Shown here: in pieces, positions 7,924-15,437 of the stretch
Layout: each line of letters opens with the position of its first letter
Numbering within the stretch: the first letter of the stretch is position 1
Source of the DNA: Salinirussus sp.
Lineage (GTDB): Archaea > Halobacteriota > Halobacteria > Halobacteriales > Haloarculaceae
Reading direction: 5' to 3'
Length of the DNA stretch: 20,512 nt
Assembly: GCA_028275005.1 (NCBI GenBank)
Contig: JAQCNN010000067.1
Coordinates: 1-20,512, forward strand
Notes under the pieces: model-generated
What the model was told of the DNA's origin: nothing
What the model saw: only the letters and a program-made list of their open reading frames with translations
The model's database searches: none
Translations under genes and position numbers: made by a program

Positions 7924-8712
7924 TTACCGGCCCTCGAACTCGGGGTCTCGGCCCTCGAGTTGTGCCTCGAACCCCTCGGTCCGGTCCTCGGTCCCGTAGA
8001 CCTCCATCGCCAGCGCGTGCTCGTGGTCGAGCCCCTCCGCGAGGGACACGTCGAAGGTGTGGTCGAAGGCCCGGAGGGCGTTGCGCACCCCGAGTGGTGC
8101 CTTCTCGGTCAGGTCGTCGGCGAGCCCGCGGGCCCGGTCGAGGACACCCTCGGTCGGGCAGGTCTCGGTCACCAGGTCGGCCCGGTCGGCCTCCGCCGGG
8201 TCGACGAACTCGCCGGTCAGGACGAGTTCCTTTGCCTTCGCGAGCCCGACCAGCCGGGGGAGCCGCTGGGTCGACCCCTGGTGGGGGAAGATACCCAGGT
8301 CCACCTCGATGACCCCGTACTTCGCGGACTCGTCCAGGACGCGAAGGTCACAGGGTAACGTCAGTTCGAACCCGCCGGCGATAGCCGCGCCCTCGACGGC
8401 CGCGACGGTCGGCGTGGTCATCCCGTCGAGTGCGTCGAGCAACCCCCGAAAGTCCCGGTGGAGCGCGTCGTGGTCGGCAACGTCGTTCGCGTGCATCATC
8501 TCCAGGTCGAAGCCGGCACACAGGACGCCGCCCTCGCCCCGTAACACTGCGGCACGGACCCCGTCTGCGTCGTCGACCGCCTCGACCGCCTCCCGGAGGT
8601 CCACGACCGCCTCGTGGGACAGTGAGTTCGACTTCTCCCCGCGTGTGATGACGACCTCGGCGCGGCGGCCGTCGGTGTCGACTCTGACGTGGTCGCTGTC
8701 GGGTGCCTGCAT
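7924..8712 (-). CDS. Enoyl-CoA hydratase/isomerase family protein (crotonase)
   Basis: This crotonase-fold protein of 262 residues probably hydrates an enoyl-CoA in fatty-acid or amino-acid catabolism. The oxyanion-hole segments GVLCAGFDLEMM (62-73) and AIAGGFELTLPCDLRV (110-125) are intact. Both catalytic glutamates of the rat hydratase have counterparts: Glu116 in GGFEL and Glu136 in YGVIEVDLGIFPHQGSTQRL (the usual PExxLGxxPGxGGTQRL). True hydratase chemistry is therefore plausible rather than only isomerase or hydrolase activity. The start MQAPDSD at base 8712 was chosen because a TATA-like TTTTCAC is centred about 27 bases upstream; a GTG at 8727 would fall inside the promoter region. It is a lone gene, convergent with the small membrane protein upstream. 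Substrate chain length is unknown. Confidence 0.93.
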   Translation of the reverse strand: MQAPDSDHVRVDTDGRRAEVVITRGEKSNSLSHEAVVDLREAVEAVDDADGVRAAVLRGEGGVLCAGFDLEMMHANDVADHDALHRDFRGLLDALDGMTTPTVAAVEGAAIAGGFELTLPCDLRVLDESAKYGVIEVDLGIFPHQGSTQRLPRLVGLAKAKELVLTGEFVDPAEADRADLVTETCPTEGVLDRARGLADDLTEKAPLGVRNALRAFDHTFDVSLAEGLDHEHALAMEVYGTEDRTEGFEAQLEGRDPEFEGR

Positions 8713-8733
8713 ACGCACAGATGACACACCACA

Positions 8734-8741
8734 GTGAAAAG
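8734..8741 (-). promoter_or_regulatory. TATA-like element of the crotonase gene
   Basis: CTTTTCAC on the minus strand is centred about 26 bases upstream of the ATG at 8712 and supports a leaderless start at MQAP. Confidence 0.35.
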
Positions 8742-8775
8742 CCGGTCGCCGCGGCGTCAGCCCGGCGCCGGGGGG

Positions 8776-9930
8776 TTACTCGCCGTAGATGTCCGTGTCG
8801 GGGTTGAAGTTCGACCACCCCTCCCAGAACAGTGGCGGCTTGTCGTTGGCCCGGTCGAGGGTCGTCCCCTCGTGTGGCCCGTCGACCGCCCGGCCGGTCC
8901 CCCGTTCCCAGCGTGAGCCGCCGGCCGCCAGCGGACCCTCGTCGACGGTCTCGAACCGGAGCGTTTTCGCCCCGACACGGCGGATATACGCCGCCATACT
9001 CCCGGCGGGGGTCGTCGTCACGGCGACCGGGAGACCGCCGACCCGGTCGTTGACCACCCCCGCGTCGCGGACGTCATCGAAGGGGTAGGCCCGGGCGACC
9101 CCGTCGTGTCGCACGCCGATGACGAACGTCCGGCCGTAGAGCCCCTCGTCGGCCTCGTACCTGTAGCCGATCAGCTGGCCGTCGGAGCTCGAGCGGGGGT
9201 TGAAGTAGTCCCGTGTCGCGTCCCGCCCCCGGACCGTGTTCGAGCGTGGCGGCGGCAACAACACCTCGGTCCCCGGGTGGCGGTCCTGCCACTCCCCCCA
9301 GGAGGTGAGCGTCGAGGGGAGCAGCGACAGACGGTCGCCGGTCTGTGGGCCCTGGATAGCCGCCGCCAGCAGCTGGCTCCACAGCGACCCCGTCGCCCGG
9401 TCGTACATGACGAGGTCGTTGCGCCAGAGCTTCCCCGAGACACCGAAGACAGTCGGGTCACCACCCACGGTCCGCTCGGCGACGACACTGCTCCCACAGA
9501 GCGGGCAGTAGGTGACCAGCAACGGCCCGCCCAGCCGGTCGTTGACCACCTCGTGCCAGTTCAGTATCCGGAGGGGGTACGCCCGGGCCGTGCCGTCGCG
9601 CTCGACACCGACAACGGGTGCGTCCTCGGGCAACAGCGGCCGGTCGACGCCCTCGGGTGTCTCGAGACCTGACCAGTCGGCGGCAAACGTGGGGTCGACG
9701 ATGGCCGCGATCCGGTCTTTCGGGAGCGGCTGGCGCAGCGCCGAGCCCGGGACCGGGAGGTCGACATCGCGGACGGTCGCGGTCGGCGTCGGTGTCGCGG
9801 TGGCCGTGGCTGTCGTGTCGGCCGACTCGCCGGCCGGGTCGGTGACGGGCGTCCCGTCCTCGCCCCCGGCACAGCCGGCGAGTGTCGTCGCCCCGGCCGC
9901 GAGTGCCGCGAGGAGCCGTCGCCGTCGCAT
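8776..9930 (-). CDS. DUF3179-domain Tat lipoprotein with CPLC motif and internal duplication
   Basis: The protein has 384 residues and is predicted to be exported by Tat and lipid-anchored: RRRR (2-5), a short hydrophobic core and TTLAGC with Cys20. A Thr/Ala/Pro-rich linker (38-54) precedes the DUF3179 domain, whose function is not established to my knowledge. The domain shows two related halves. The first is VVGVERDGTARAYPLRILNW (106-125), HEVVNDRLGG and VTYCPLCGS (139-147). The second is VIGVRHDGVARAYPFDDVRD (270-289), GVVNDRVGG and VTTTPAGS (304-311), in which the CPLC cysteines are lost. The start was set at MRRRRLL because it gives a proper Tat signal and a TATA-like ACTTTTGT is centred 26 bases upstream; longer in-frame starts overlap ccdA. 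It lies 103 bases downstream of ccdA and tlpA on the same strand, which suggests a thiol-related role outside the membrane. That link is inference. Confidence 0.88.
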   Translation of the reverse strand: MRRRRLLAALAAGATTLAGCAGGEDGTPVTDPAGESADTTATATATPTPTATVRDVDLPVPGSALRQPLPKDRIAAIVDPTFAADWSGLETPEGVDRPLLPEDAPVVGVERDGTARAYPLRILNWHEVVNDRLGGPLLVTYCPLCGSSVVAERTVGGDPTVFGVSGKLWRNDLVMYDRATGSLWSQLLAAAIQGPQTGDRLSLLPSTLTSWGEWQDRHPGTEVLLPPPRSNTVRGRDATRDYFNPRSSSDGQLIGYRYEADEGLYGRTFVIGVRHDGVARAYPFDDVRDAGVVNDRVGGLPVAVTTTPAGSMAAYIRRVGAKTLRFETVDEGPLAAGGSRWERGTGRAVDGPHEGTTLDRANDKPPLFWEGWSNFNPDTDIYGE

Positions 9931-9952
9931 ACCGGTGTGTGGCACCGAGCGG

Positions 9953-9960
9953 ACAAAAGT
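9953..9960 (-). promoter_or_regulatory. TATA-like element of the DUF3179 gene
   Basis: ACTTTTGT on the minus strand is centred about 26 bases before the ATG at 9930. The gene therefore probably has its own leaderless promoter besides any read-through from ccdA. Confidence 0.4.
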
Positions 9961-10033
9961 GTAGACGGCGGGTGCGCGCCGGTCACACGACCGCGGCTCG
10001 CGCATCAGGGTAGGGCAAGGCAGTGGGTGACGG

Positions 10034-10723
10034 TCACCCGACCCCCAGCAGCCGGAGCCCCTCGAACTCGAAGACGAACAGGTACACCTGCGCGAGGCCG
10101 GCCACCGCGAGCAACACGCCGGCGACACGCTCGATCCGGCCGGTGTACGCCGAGAGCCGCCGGAGCAGCGCACCCCTGCCGAGGCCGGCGGCGACCGAGA
10201 CCACGACCATCACGAGACTCATGCCCGCGACGTAGGCGAGGAGCGTCCACAGACCGAGCAGTGGGTCGACCGCGAGCGCGCCGGCAACCACCGAGAAGGA
10301 GAGGAGGGCGGTACAGCCGGCGGCGGCGACGGCATACACCGCTCCGAACAGCACGAACCCGAGCGCCGAGCGGCGGCGTTCGGGCAGCGGGACACGCACC
10401 GACGGCGACCGGCCGGCCGCCATCGCCCCGCCCAGGACCACGAGCAGCGGGCCGACGAGGAGTTCGACGAGGATGATGTCCTGGAGCGCGGCCGTCCCGA
10501 CGGCGAGGACGACCCCGCCGAGTGTCGCGTAGACCAGCCAGAAGCCGACACTGACGAGCAGCCCGACGCCGGCGGCCCGGGCAACGGTGCCCAGCCGCGA
10601 GTTGGTGGACTCCGCGTTGCCCAGGAAGTACGCCAGATACCCCGGCAACAGGGGGAACGCACAGGGGGCAAAGAAGGTCGACCCGCCGAGGACGAGCGCG
10701 AACCACAGTTGTGCGGCGGCCAT
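10034..10723 (-). CDS. ccdA: CcdA/DsbD-type thiol:disulfide transmembrane protein
   Basis: The 229-residue polytopic membrane protein has about six transmembrane helices. It carries the two cysteines expected of CcdA-type electron carriers, one in each three-helix repeat: Cys21 in STFFAPCAFPLLPGYLAYFL (15-34) and Cys137 in AVYAVAAAGCTALLSFS (128-144). The family passes reducing equivalents from cytoplasmic thioredoxin across the membrane to outer-face thioredoxin-like proteins, for example in cytochrome c maturation. The start ATG is only 2 bases after the stop of the TlpA-like gene on the same strand, so the pair forms one operon and the lipoprotein is the likely redox partner. The DUF3179 gene follows after 103 bases. 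Codon use and composition match the neighbours. Confidence 0.93.
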   Translation of the reverse strand: MAAAQLWFALVLGGSTFFAPCAFPLLPGYLAYFLGNAESTNSRLGTVARAAGVGLLVSVGFWLVYATLGGVVLAVGTAALQDIILVELLVGPLLVVLGGAMAAGRSPSVRVPLPERRRSALGFVLFGAVYAVAAAGCTALLSFSVVAGALAVDPLLGLWTLLAYVAGMSLVMVVVSVAAGLGRGALLRRLSAYTGRIERVAGVLLAVAGLAQVYLFVFEFEGLRLLGVG

Positions 10724-10725
10724 TG

Positions 10726-11340
10726 TCAGTCGAGGGCCCGTTCGACCTGTTCGAGAAGTGTGTCTCGCCCCGCCAGCCCGGTGTGTCGCCAGGTGACGGT
10801 GCCGTCAGGTGTGACGACCAGAAGCGTCGGGACGCCCGTCACGGAGTACTCCCGAACCGCGCGGCTCCGCGGGTCCGTGGCGACGGGCCAGGCCCCGTCG
10901 TGTCGCTGCCAGAACTCCCGTATCGCGGCCTCGTCGGCCTCGCTGGTGACCGACACCATCCGCAGGTCCGCCGGCGCGAACGTCGACCGGACCGCCCGGA
11001 GCGTCTCCATCTGGGGAACACAGGGCGCACACCAGGTGGCGAAGAAATCGAGCAGGACGGGCCGGTCAGCCGGCCGGAGCGACACCGTTTCGCCCGACGA
11101 GCCACCGACAGCGACGGTCTCCAGGCTGAGACTGTCCTGGCTGTCGGTGGCAGTCTCGCCGGCCCCGCGGCCCTCGGCGGTGGGTCCGGGGTCCGGGTCG
11201 GATACCAGCCCCGAACAGCCGGCGAGCGTGGCCACACCGGCCGCGGCTGCCGCCAGCGCCTGACGGCGCGTCCGGGTGGGTGACCCCGCGCCGTCCCCGG
11301 TAGGGGCGCCATCCGACTCCGGCCTGCCGGCCCGGTTCAT
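10726..11340 (-). CDS. TlpA/ResA-like thioredoxin-fold Tat lipoprotein
   Basis: The protein has 204 residues. The N-terminus is unusually long and hydrophilic (about 24 residues), then TRRQALAAAAAGVATLAGC gives a twin-arginine signal and lipobox with Cys42. After an acidic linker the thioredoxin domain has FFATWCAPCVPQMETL (99-114) with redox cysteines Cys104 and Cys107 and the cis-proline in TGVPTLLV (Pro171). A W-C-x-P-C motif after FFATW is typical of TlpA/ResA reductases that act outside the membrane on cytochrome c or other thiols. It heads a two-gene operon with ccdA (2-base gap), the expected electron donor. An upstream CTTTTCGG centred about 28 bases from the ATG supports this start, although an alternative start cannot be excluded given the long n-region. 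Confidence 0.92.
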   Translation of the reverse strand: MNRAGRPESDGAPTGDGAGSPTRTRRQALAAAAAGVATLAGCSGLVSDPDPGPTAEGRGAGETATDSQDSLSLETVAVGGSSGETVSLRPADRPVLLDFFATWCAPCVPQMETLRAVRSTFAPADLRMVSVTSEADEAAIREFWQRHDGAWPVATDPRSRAVREYSVTGVPTLLVVTPDGTVTWRHTGLAGRDTLLEQVERALD

Positions 11341-11364
11341 ACATGGCTCTTCGGGTAGCGACGC

Positions 11365-11372
11365 CGAAAAGC
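11365..11372 (-). promoter_or_regulatory. TATA-like element of the tlpA-ccdA operon
   Basis: GCTTTTCG on the minus strand is centred about 28 bases upstream of the tlpA ATG, again the leaderless spacing. Confidence 0.35.
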
Positions 11373-11436
11373 TGCTGCCGGTTGGGGCCGTCCTCGCACA
11401 ACCGCCGGTGACCCTCGGCTGCGGTCTATCACCCCG

Positions 11437-11934
11437 CTATCCGAGGTCGTGAAACGTCACCTCGTCGGCCGCCGTGTCGAGGACGACAGCCGCCGGCGGG
11501 TTGCCGCCCGCCGGGTCGAGTGGGATCCCGCCGGGGTTGATGTGGACGGTCCCGTTCCGGCGCTCGTGGACCTGTTCGTGTGTGTGCCCGCGCAGGACGT
11601 AGTCGTAGGTGCCGGAGTCGACCAGCGCGCCGACGACGGCCTCGCTGGTGCCGTGGTAGACGGCGACGTGAGCTGTCTCCAGTTCGAGTTCGCCCATCTC
11701 GCCGAGGTAGGCGCCAAACTCCTCGACCAGTGACTGCAGCGCCCACTCGCCGTCGTTGTTCCCGCGGGCGGCGTAGAAGTCGAACTCGTCGGTGTCGAAC
11801 AGTCGCGCGGCAAAGGGGGAGATGATATCCCCGCAGTGGACGACCATGTCGACGTCCGCGGCGACGAAACGGTCGACCGCGGCCTGTGCAACCCCGAGGT
11901 TGTCGTGGGTATCCGAGACGACGCCAACCTGCAT
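11437..11934 (-). CDS. Metallophosphoesterase, YfcE/MJ0936 type
   Basis: The 165-residue calcineurin-like phosphoesterase has a complete set of metal ligands: SDTHDN (Asp8, His10), VHCGDI (Asp36), ARGNND (Asn59), VYHG (His94) and RGHTHEQ (His117, His119). The family hydrolyses phosphodiesters, such as 2',3'-cyclic nucleotides or model substrates, with Mn or Ni; the natural substrate is usually unknown. The motif HINPGGIP (131-138) replaces the common xINPGS. The start MQVGVVSDTHDN gives the normal family N-terminus and lies about 27 bases from a TATA-like GTTAAG; longer in-frame extensions reach into katG and are Arg-rich junk. It follows katG by about 100 bases on the same strand but has its own promoter. 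It is a cytoplasmic protein. Confidence 0.93.
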   Translation of the reverse strand: MQVGVVSDTHDNLGVAQAAVDRFVAADVDMVVHCGDIISPFAARLFDTDEFDFYAARGNNDGEWALQSLVEEFGAYLGEMGELELETAHVAVYHGTSEAVVGALVDSGTYDYVLRGHTHEQVHERRNGTVHINPGGIPLDPAGGNPPAAVVLDTAADEVTFHDLG

Positions 11935-11958
11935 GTCATCCGGTTCGGCTGACAGGGG

Positions 11959-11964
11959 CTTAAC
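11959..11964 (-). promoter_or_regulatory. TATA-like element of the phosphoesterase gene
   Basis: GTTAAG on the minus strand is centred 27 bases before the ATG at 11934. Confidence 0.35.
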
Positions 11965-12035
11965 AGTGACCGTTGGGATAGTCGGTGGCGTGTCAGTGGG
12001 TCTGAGGCCCGCCGGGGGCGGTGACAGGGGCTGTG

Positions 12036-14174
12036 TCAGTCGAGGTCGAAGCGGTCGTTTCGCATGACCTTCGTCCAGGCGTCGACGAAGTCCTGGACGA
12101 ACTGCTCCTCGCCGTCGTCGCCGGCGTAGACCTCCGCGATGGCCCGGAGCCGGGCGTTCGACCCGAAGATGAGGTCGATGCGGGTCCCCTCCCACTTGAA
12201 CTCACCCGTCTCGCGGTCGTAGCCCTCGTAGACGTGGTCCGAGGACCGGGACTGCTCCCACTCCGTGTCCATGCTGAGCAGGTTCACGAAGTAGTCGTTG
12301 GTCAGGGTCCCCGGCTGGTCGGTAAGGACGCCGAGATGGGTGTCCTGGTAGGTCGCCTTCAGGGCGCGCATCCCGCCGACCAGCGCCGTCATCTCGTCGG
12401 CCGTCAGGTTCAGCAGTTCCGCCTTGTCGACCAGTAGCTTCTCCGCCGGCTCGTCGACGTCGTCACGGATGTAGTTGCGGAACCCGTCGACCGTCGGCTT
12501 CAGCGCCTCGAAGGAGTCGGCGTCGGTCTGTTCCGCCGACGCGTCGGTCCGTCCGGGGTCGAACGGCACCTCGACGTCGTGGCCGGCCTTGGCCGCCGCC
12601 TGCTCGACCGCCGCGTTGCCGCCGAGTACGATGAGGTCCGCAAGCGACACGCGGACGTCGTCGCTCCGGCCGGCGTTGAACTCCTCCTGAACCCCCTGGA
12701 TGGTGTCGAGTGCCGTCTCCAGCTGGCCGGGCTCGTTCACCTCCCAGTTTCGCTGTGGGTCGAGACGCACCCGCGCACCGTTTGCGCCGCCGCGCTTGTC
12801 GCTGTCACGGTAGGTCGAGGCGGACGCCCAGGCGGTCTTGACCAGCTGGGCGGTCGACAGGTCCGTCTCGAGGAGGGCGGTCTTTAGCTGGGCGACGTCG
12901 TCGTCGTCGACCAGCTCGTGGTCGACCTCCGGAACCGGGTCCTGCCAGACCATCGTCTCCTCGGGCACCTCGGGGCCGAGGAACCGCTCGGGTGGCCCCA
13001 TGTCCCGGTGGGTGAGCTTGTACCAGGCCTTCGCGAACGCGATCCCGAACTCCATCGGGTTCTCCTGGAAGGTCTCCATGATCTCCCGGTAGTCCGGGTC
13101 CCGCTTGAGGGCGATATCCGTCGTGAGCATCATCGGCGTCACCGTCTCGTCGTCGTCCTGAGCGTCGGGGACGGTGTCGGCGAGTTCCTCGTCAGTCGGT
13201 GCCCACTGCCAGGCGCCGCCGGGGCCCTTCTCGGGCTCCCACTCGTACTCGAGGAGGTTGTTGACGTAGCCCATGTCCCACTCTGTCGGGGACTGTGTCC
13301 AGGGGCCCTCGATGCCGCTGGTCGTGACACCGCCGTCGGTGGCGGCATCCCCGTCCTGCCAGCCCAGCCCCATGTTCTCGATCGGGGCCGCCTCGGGTTC
13401 GGGGCCGTGTGCCTCCTCGGGGTCGTCGGCGCCGTGGACCTTCCCGAAGGTGTGGCCGCCGGCGATGAGCGCGGCCGTCTGCTTGTCGTCCATCGCCATC
13501 CGGCTGAACGTCTGCCGGATGTTCTTCGCCGACGCCATCGGGTCCGGCTGGCCGTTCGGCCCCTCGGGGTTCACGTAGATGAGCCCCATCACCGAGGCGC
13601 CCAGCCCACCCTGGATCTCGCCGGGCTCCTCGAAGCGCTCCTGGGTCTCGAACTCCTTTTCGGGGCCCCAGTCGACGGCCTTGTCGGTCTGGAAGGCGTC
13701 CTCCCGTCCGCCGGCAAACCCAAACGTCTGAAACCCCATCGACTCGACGGCGACGTTCCCCGCGAGGATGATCAGGTCGGACCACGAGAGGCTGTTGCCG
13801 TACTCCTGTTTGACCGGCCAGAGCAGCCGGCGTGCCTTGTCGAGATTGGCGTTGTCCGGCCAACTGTTGATCGGCGCGAACCGCTGTCGACCGCCGGCCG
13901 CCCCGCCACGGCCGTCATCGGCACGGTAGGTTCCGGCGCTGTGCCAGGCCATCCGGATCATGAACGGGCCGTAGTGTCCGTAGTCGGCCGGCCACCAGTC
14001 CTGTGGCTCCGTGATCACCTCTTCGATGTCCGCTTTCACCTCCTCCAGGTCGAGTTGCTCGAACGCCTCGCCGTAGTCAAAGTCATCGTTCAGGGGGTCG
14101 ACCTTGCTGGCATTCTGGTCGAGGATATCCAGATTCAGTCGGTTGGGCCACCACTCCTGGTTGCTCTTACTCAT
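12036..14174 (-). CDS. katG: Catalase-peroxidase KatG
   Basis: The bifunctional haem enzyme has 712 residues and removes hydrogen peroxide in the cytoplasm. The distal site IRMAWHSAGTYR gives Arg74, Trp77 and His78. Tyr200 (GLIYVNPEGPNG) and Met226 (TFSRMAMDD) complete the Met-Tyr-Trp crosslink needed for catalase activity. The proximal haem ligand is His241 in IAGGHTFGKVHG. These positions match Haloarcula marismortui KatG (Trp95, Tyr218, Met244, His259) with a constant offset of 18. The C-terminal haemless duplicate is complete (LVKTAWASASTYRDSDKRGG through the final TKVMRNDRFDLD). The start MSKSNQEWWPN was chosen because a TATA-like ATTAATACG is centred 26 bases upstream, indicating a leaderless message. 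A second copy of TTAATACG directly abuts the ATG and could be a regulatory site. It is divergent from gap across about 207 bases. Confidence 0.97.
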   Translation of the reverse strand: MSKSNQEWWPNRLNLDILDQNASKVDPLNDDFDYGEAFEQLDLEEVKADIEEVITEPQDWWPADYGHYGPFMIRMAWHSAGTYRADDGRGGAAGGRQRFAPINSWPDNANLDKARRLLWPVKQEYGNSLSWSDLIILAGNVAVESMGFQTFGFAGGREDAFQTDKAVDWGPEKEFETQERFEEPGEIQGGLGASVMGLIYVNPEGPNGQPDPMASAKNIRQTFSRMAMDDKQTAALIAGGHTFGKVHGADDPEEAHGPEPEAAPIENMGLGWQDGDAATDGGVTTSGIEGPWTQSPTEWDMGYVNNLLEYEWEPEKGPGGAWQWAPTDEELADTVPDAQDDDETVTPMMLTTDIALKRDPDYREIMETFQENPMEFGIAFAKAWYKLTHRDMGPPERFLGPEVPEETMVWQDPVPEVDHELVDDDDVAQLKTALLETDLSTAQLVKTAWASASTYRDSDKRGGANGARVRLDPQRNWEVNEPGQLETALDTIQGVQEEFNAGRSDDVRVSLADLIVLGGNAAVEQAAAKAGHDVEVPFDPGRTDASAEQTDADSFEALKPTVDGFRNYIRDDVDEPAEKLLVDKAELLNLTADEMTALVGGMRALKATYQDTHLGVLTDQPGTLTNDYFVNLLSMDTEWEQSRSSDHVYEGYDRETGEFKWEGTRIDLIFGSNARLRAIAEVYAGDDGEEQFVQDFVDAWTKVMRNDRFDLD

Positions 14175-14204
14175 CGTATTAACAGTGTCACCTCGGCGTA
14201 TTAA
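14175..14204 (-). promoter_or_regulatory. katG promoter with two TTAATACG direct repeats
   Basis: On the minus strand TTAATACG occurs at 14204-14197 and again at 14182-14175, a 22-base period (two helical turns). The distal copy sits where the TATA box of a leaderless transcript should be. The proximal copy would cover the transcription start and abuts the start codon. Regulator binding at the proximal repeat is inference. Confidence 0.45.
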
Positions 14205-14350
14205 TCTTGTCGAAGGTGCCAGGAGATGCCGCCACCGGCGTGGGTGTGTGAGCCGGCTCTCAGCCCCCGTCGACCCCGGCCCCGTCACACACTCACGGGA
14301 CTCGCCCGACCCGGCGGTCGGTGAGCCCGGTGGCCGGCCGGACCACAACC

Positions 14351-14356
14351 CATATG
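14351..14356 (+). promoter_or_regulatory. TATA-like element of gap
   Basis: CATATG is centred about 28 bases upstream of the gap ATG, consistent with a leaderless transcript. The rest of the 14175-14381 gap between katG and gap contains no other feature that could be supported. Confidence 0.35.
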
Positions 14357-14381
14357 CCCCGAGCTATCGAAGCCCGGACCA

Positions 14382-15437
14382 ATGATCCGCGTGGGCATCA
14401 ACGGCTACGGCACCATCGGCAAGCGCGTCGCCGACGCCGTCCGCCAGCAGCCGGACATGGAGGTGGTCGGCGTGGCAAAGACCCGGCCGAACTTCGAGGC
14501 ACAGACGGCCGTCGAGAAGGGGTTTGCCCTCTATGCGGCCGTCGAGGACCGCAAGCCGCTGTTCGGCGAGGCGGGGATCGACCTGGCCGGGGACGTCGAG
14601 GAGCTCGTCGCGGCCAGCGACGTGGTCGTTGACGCCTGTCCCTCCGGGGTCGGCGAGGCGAACGCCGAGATGTACCGCGAGTACGACACCCCCGCACTCC
14701 TGCAGGGCGGGGAGGACGCCGACGCCGTCGACGCCAGCTTCAACGCCCGCGCCAATTACGACACGGTCGAGGGGCTGGACCTCGTGCGGGTCGTCTCCTG
14801 TAACACGACCGGGCTCTCCCGGCTGGTCGCCCCCCTACAGGAGGCCTACGGCATCGAGAAGGTCCGCGTGACACTGGTTCGCCGCGGCGGCGACCCCGCA
14901 CAGTCGGGCCGGGGGCCCATCGACGACATCCTCCCAAACCCCGTCACACTCCCGTCACACCACGGTCCGGACGTCAACACCATCTTCCCCGACCTCGCCA
15001 TCGACACGCTGGGGCTGAAGGTGCCCGCGACGCTGATGCACACCCACAGCGTCAACGTCACCCTCGAGAGTGAGCCCGACGCGGCGGCGGTACGGGCGCT
15101 CCTGGCGGACGAGCCCCGTACCTTCGTCATCCCCGAGTGGCTGGATATCGACGGCGCGGGCAAGCTAAAGGAGTTCGCACAGGACCGTGGGCGCCCGCGT
15201 GCGGACATCTGGGAGAACTGCATCTGGGGGGAGTCGGTCAGCACGGAGGGCCGGGACCTCTATCTCTTCCAGGCGGTCCACCAGGAGTCCGACGTCGTCC
15301 CCGAGAACGTCGACGCGGTCCGGGCGGTGCTCGGCGAGAGCGACCACGAGGAGAGTACGACCAGGACGAACGAGACAATGGGGATCACCGAGGGGATGGT
15401 CCCCGGGACGGCGCCGCCGCCGGCCGCCGACGACTGA
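14382..15437 (+). CDS. gap: Glyceraldehyde-3-phosphate dehydrogenase, archaeal type II
   Basis: This phosphorylating, cytoplasmic GAPDH has 351 residues. The nucleotide-binding start MIRVGINGYGTIGKRVADAV and VVGVAKTRPNFEA (28-40) are characteristic of archaeal GAPDH that can use NADP as well as NAD. The catalytic cysteine is Cys140 in VVSCNTTGLSRL. LVRRGGDPAQSGRGPIDDI, LPSHHGPDVNT and MHTHSVNV follow the family pattern. The tail carries a Thr/Glu-rich stretch and ends in APPPAADD. In Haloferax, the type II enzyme is reported to serve gluconeogenesis while a bacterial-type enzyme serves glycolysis, so a gluconeogenic role is likely here. pgk, the next enzyme of the pathway, lies convergently 251 bases away with a small Cys-rich gene between them. 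Its stop directly abuts the stop of that gene. Confidence 0.96.
   Translation: MIRVGINGYGTIGKRVADAVRQQPDMEVVGVAKTRPNFEAQTAVEKGFALYAAVEDRKPLFGEAGIDLAGDVEELVAASDVVVDACPSGVGEANAEMYREYDTPALLQGGEDADAVDASFNARANYDTVEGLDLVRVVSCNTTGLSRLVAPLQEAYGIEKVRVTLVRRGGDPAQSGRGPIDDILPNPVTLPSHHGPDVNTIFPDLAIDTLGLKVPATLMHTHSVNVTLESEPDAAAVRALLADEPRTFVIPEWLDIDGAGKLKEFAQDRGRPRADIWENCIWGESVSTEGRDLYLFQAVHQESDVVPENVDAVRAVLGESDHEESTTRTNETMGITEGMVPGTAPPPAADD

Noticed and set aside
9931..10173. N-terminal extension of the DUF3179 protein overlapping ccdA
   Set aside because: It is Ser/Arg/Cys-rich non-halophilic sequence that would bury the Tat signal peptide in the middle of the protein.
12918..14204. Long open frame antisense to katG
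   Set aside because: Shadow of the GC-rich katG gene with no recognisable domain; such frames are common in haloarchaeal DNA.
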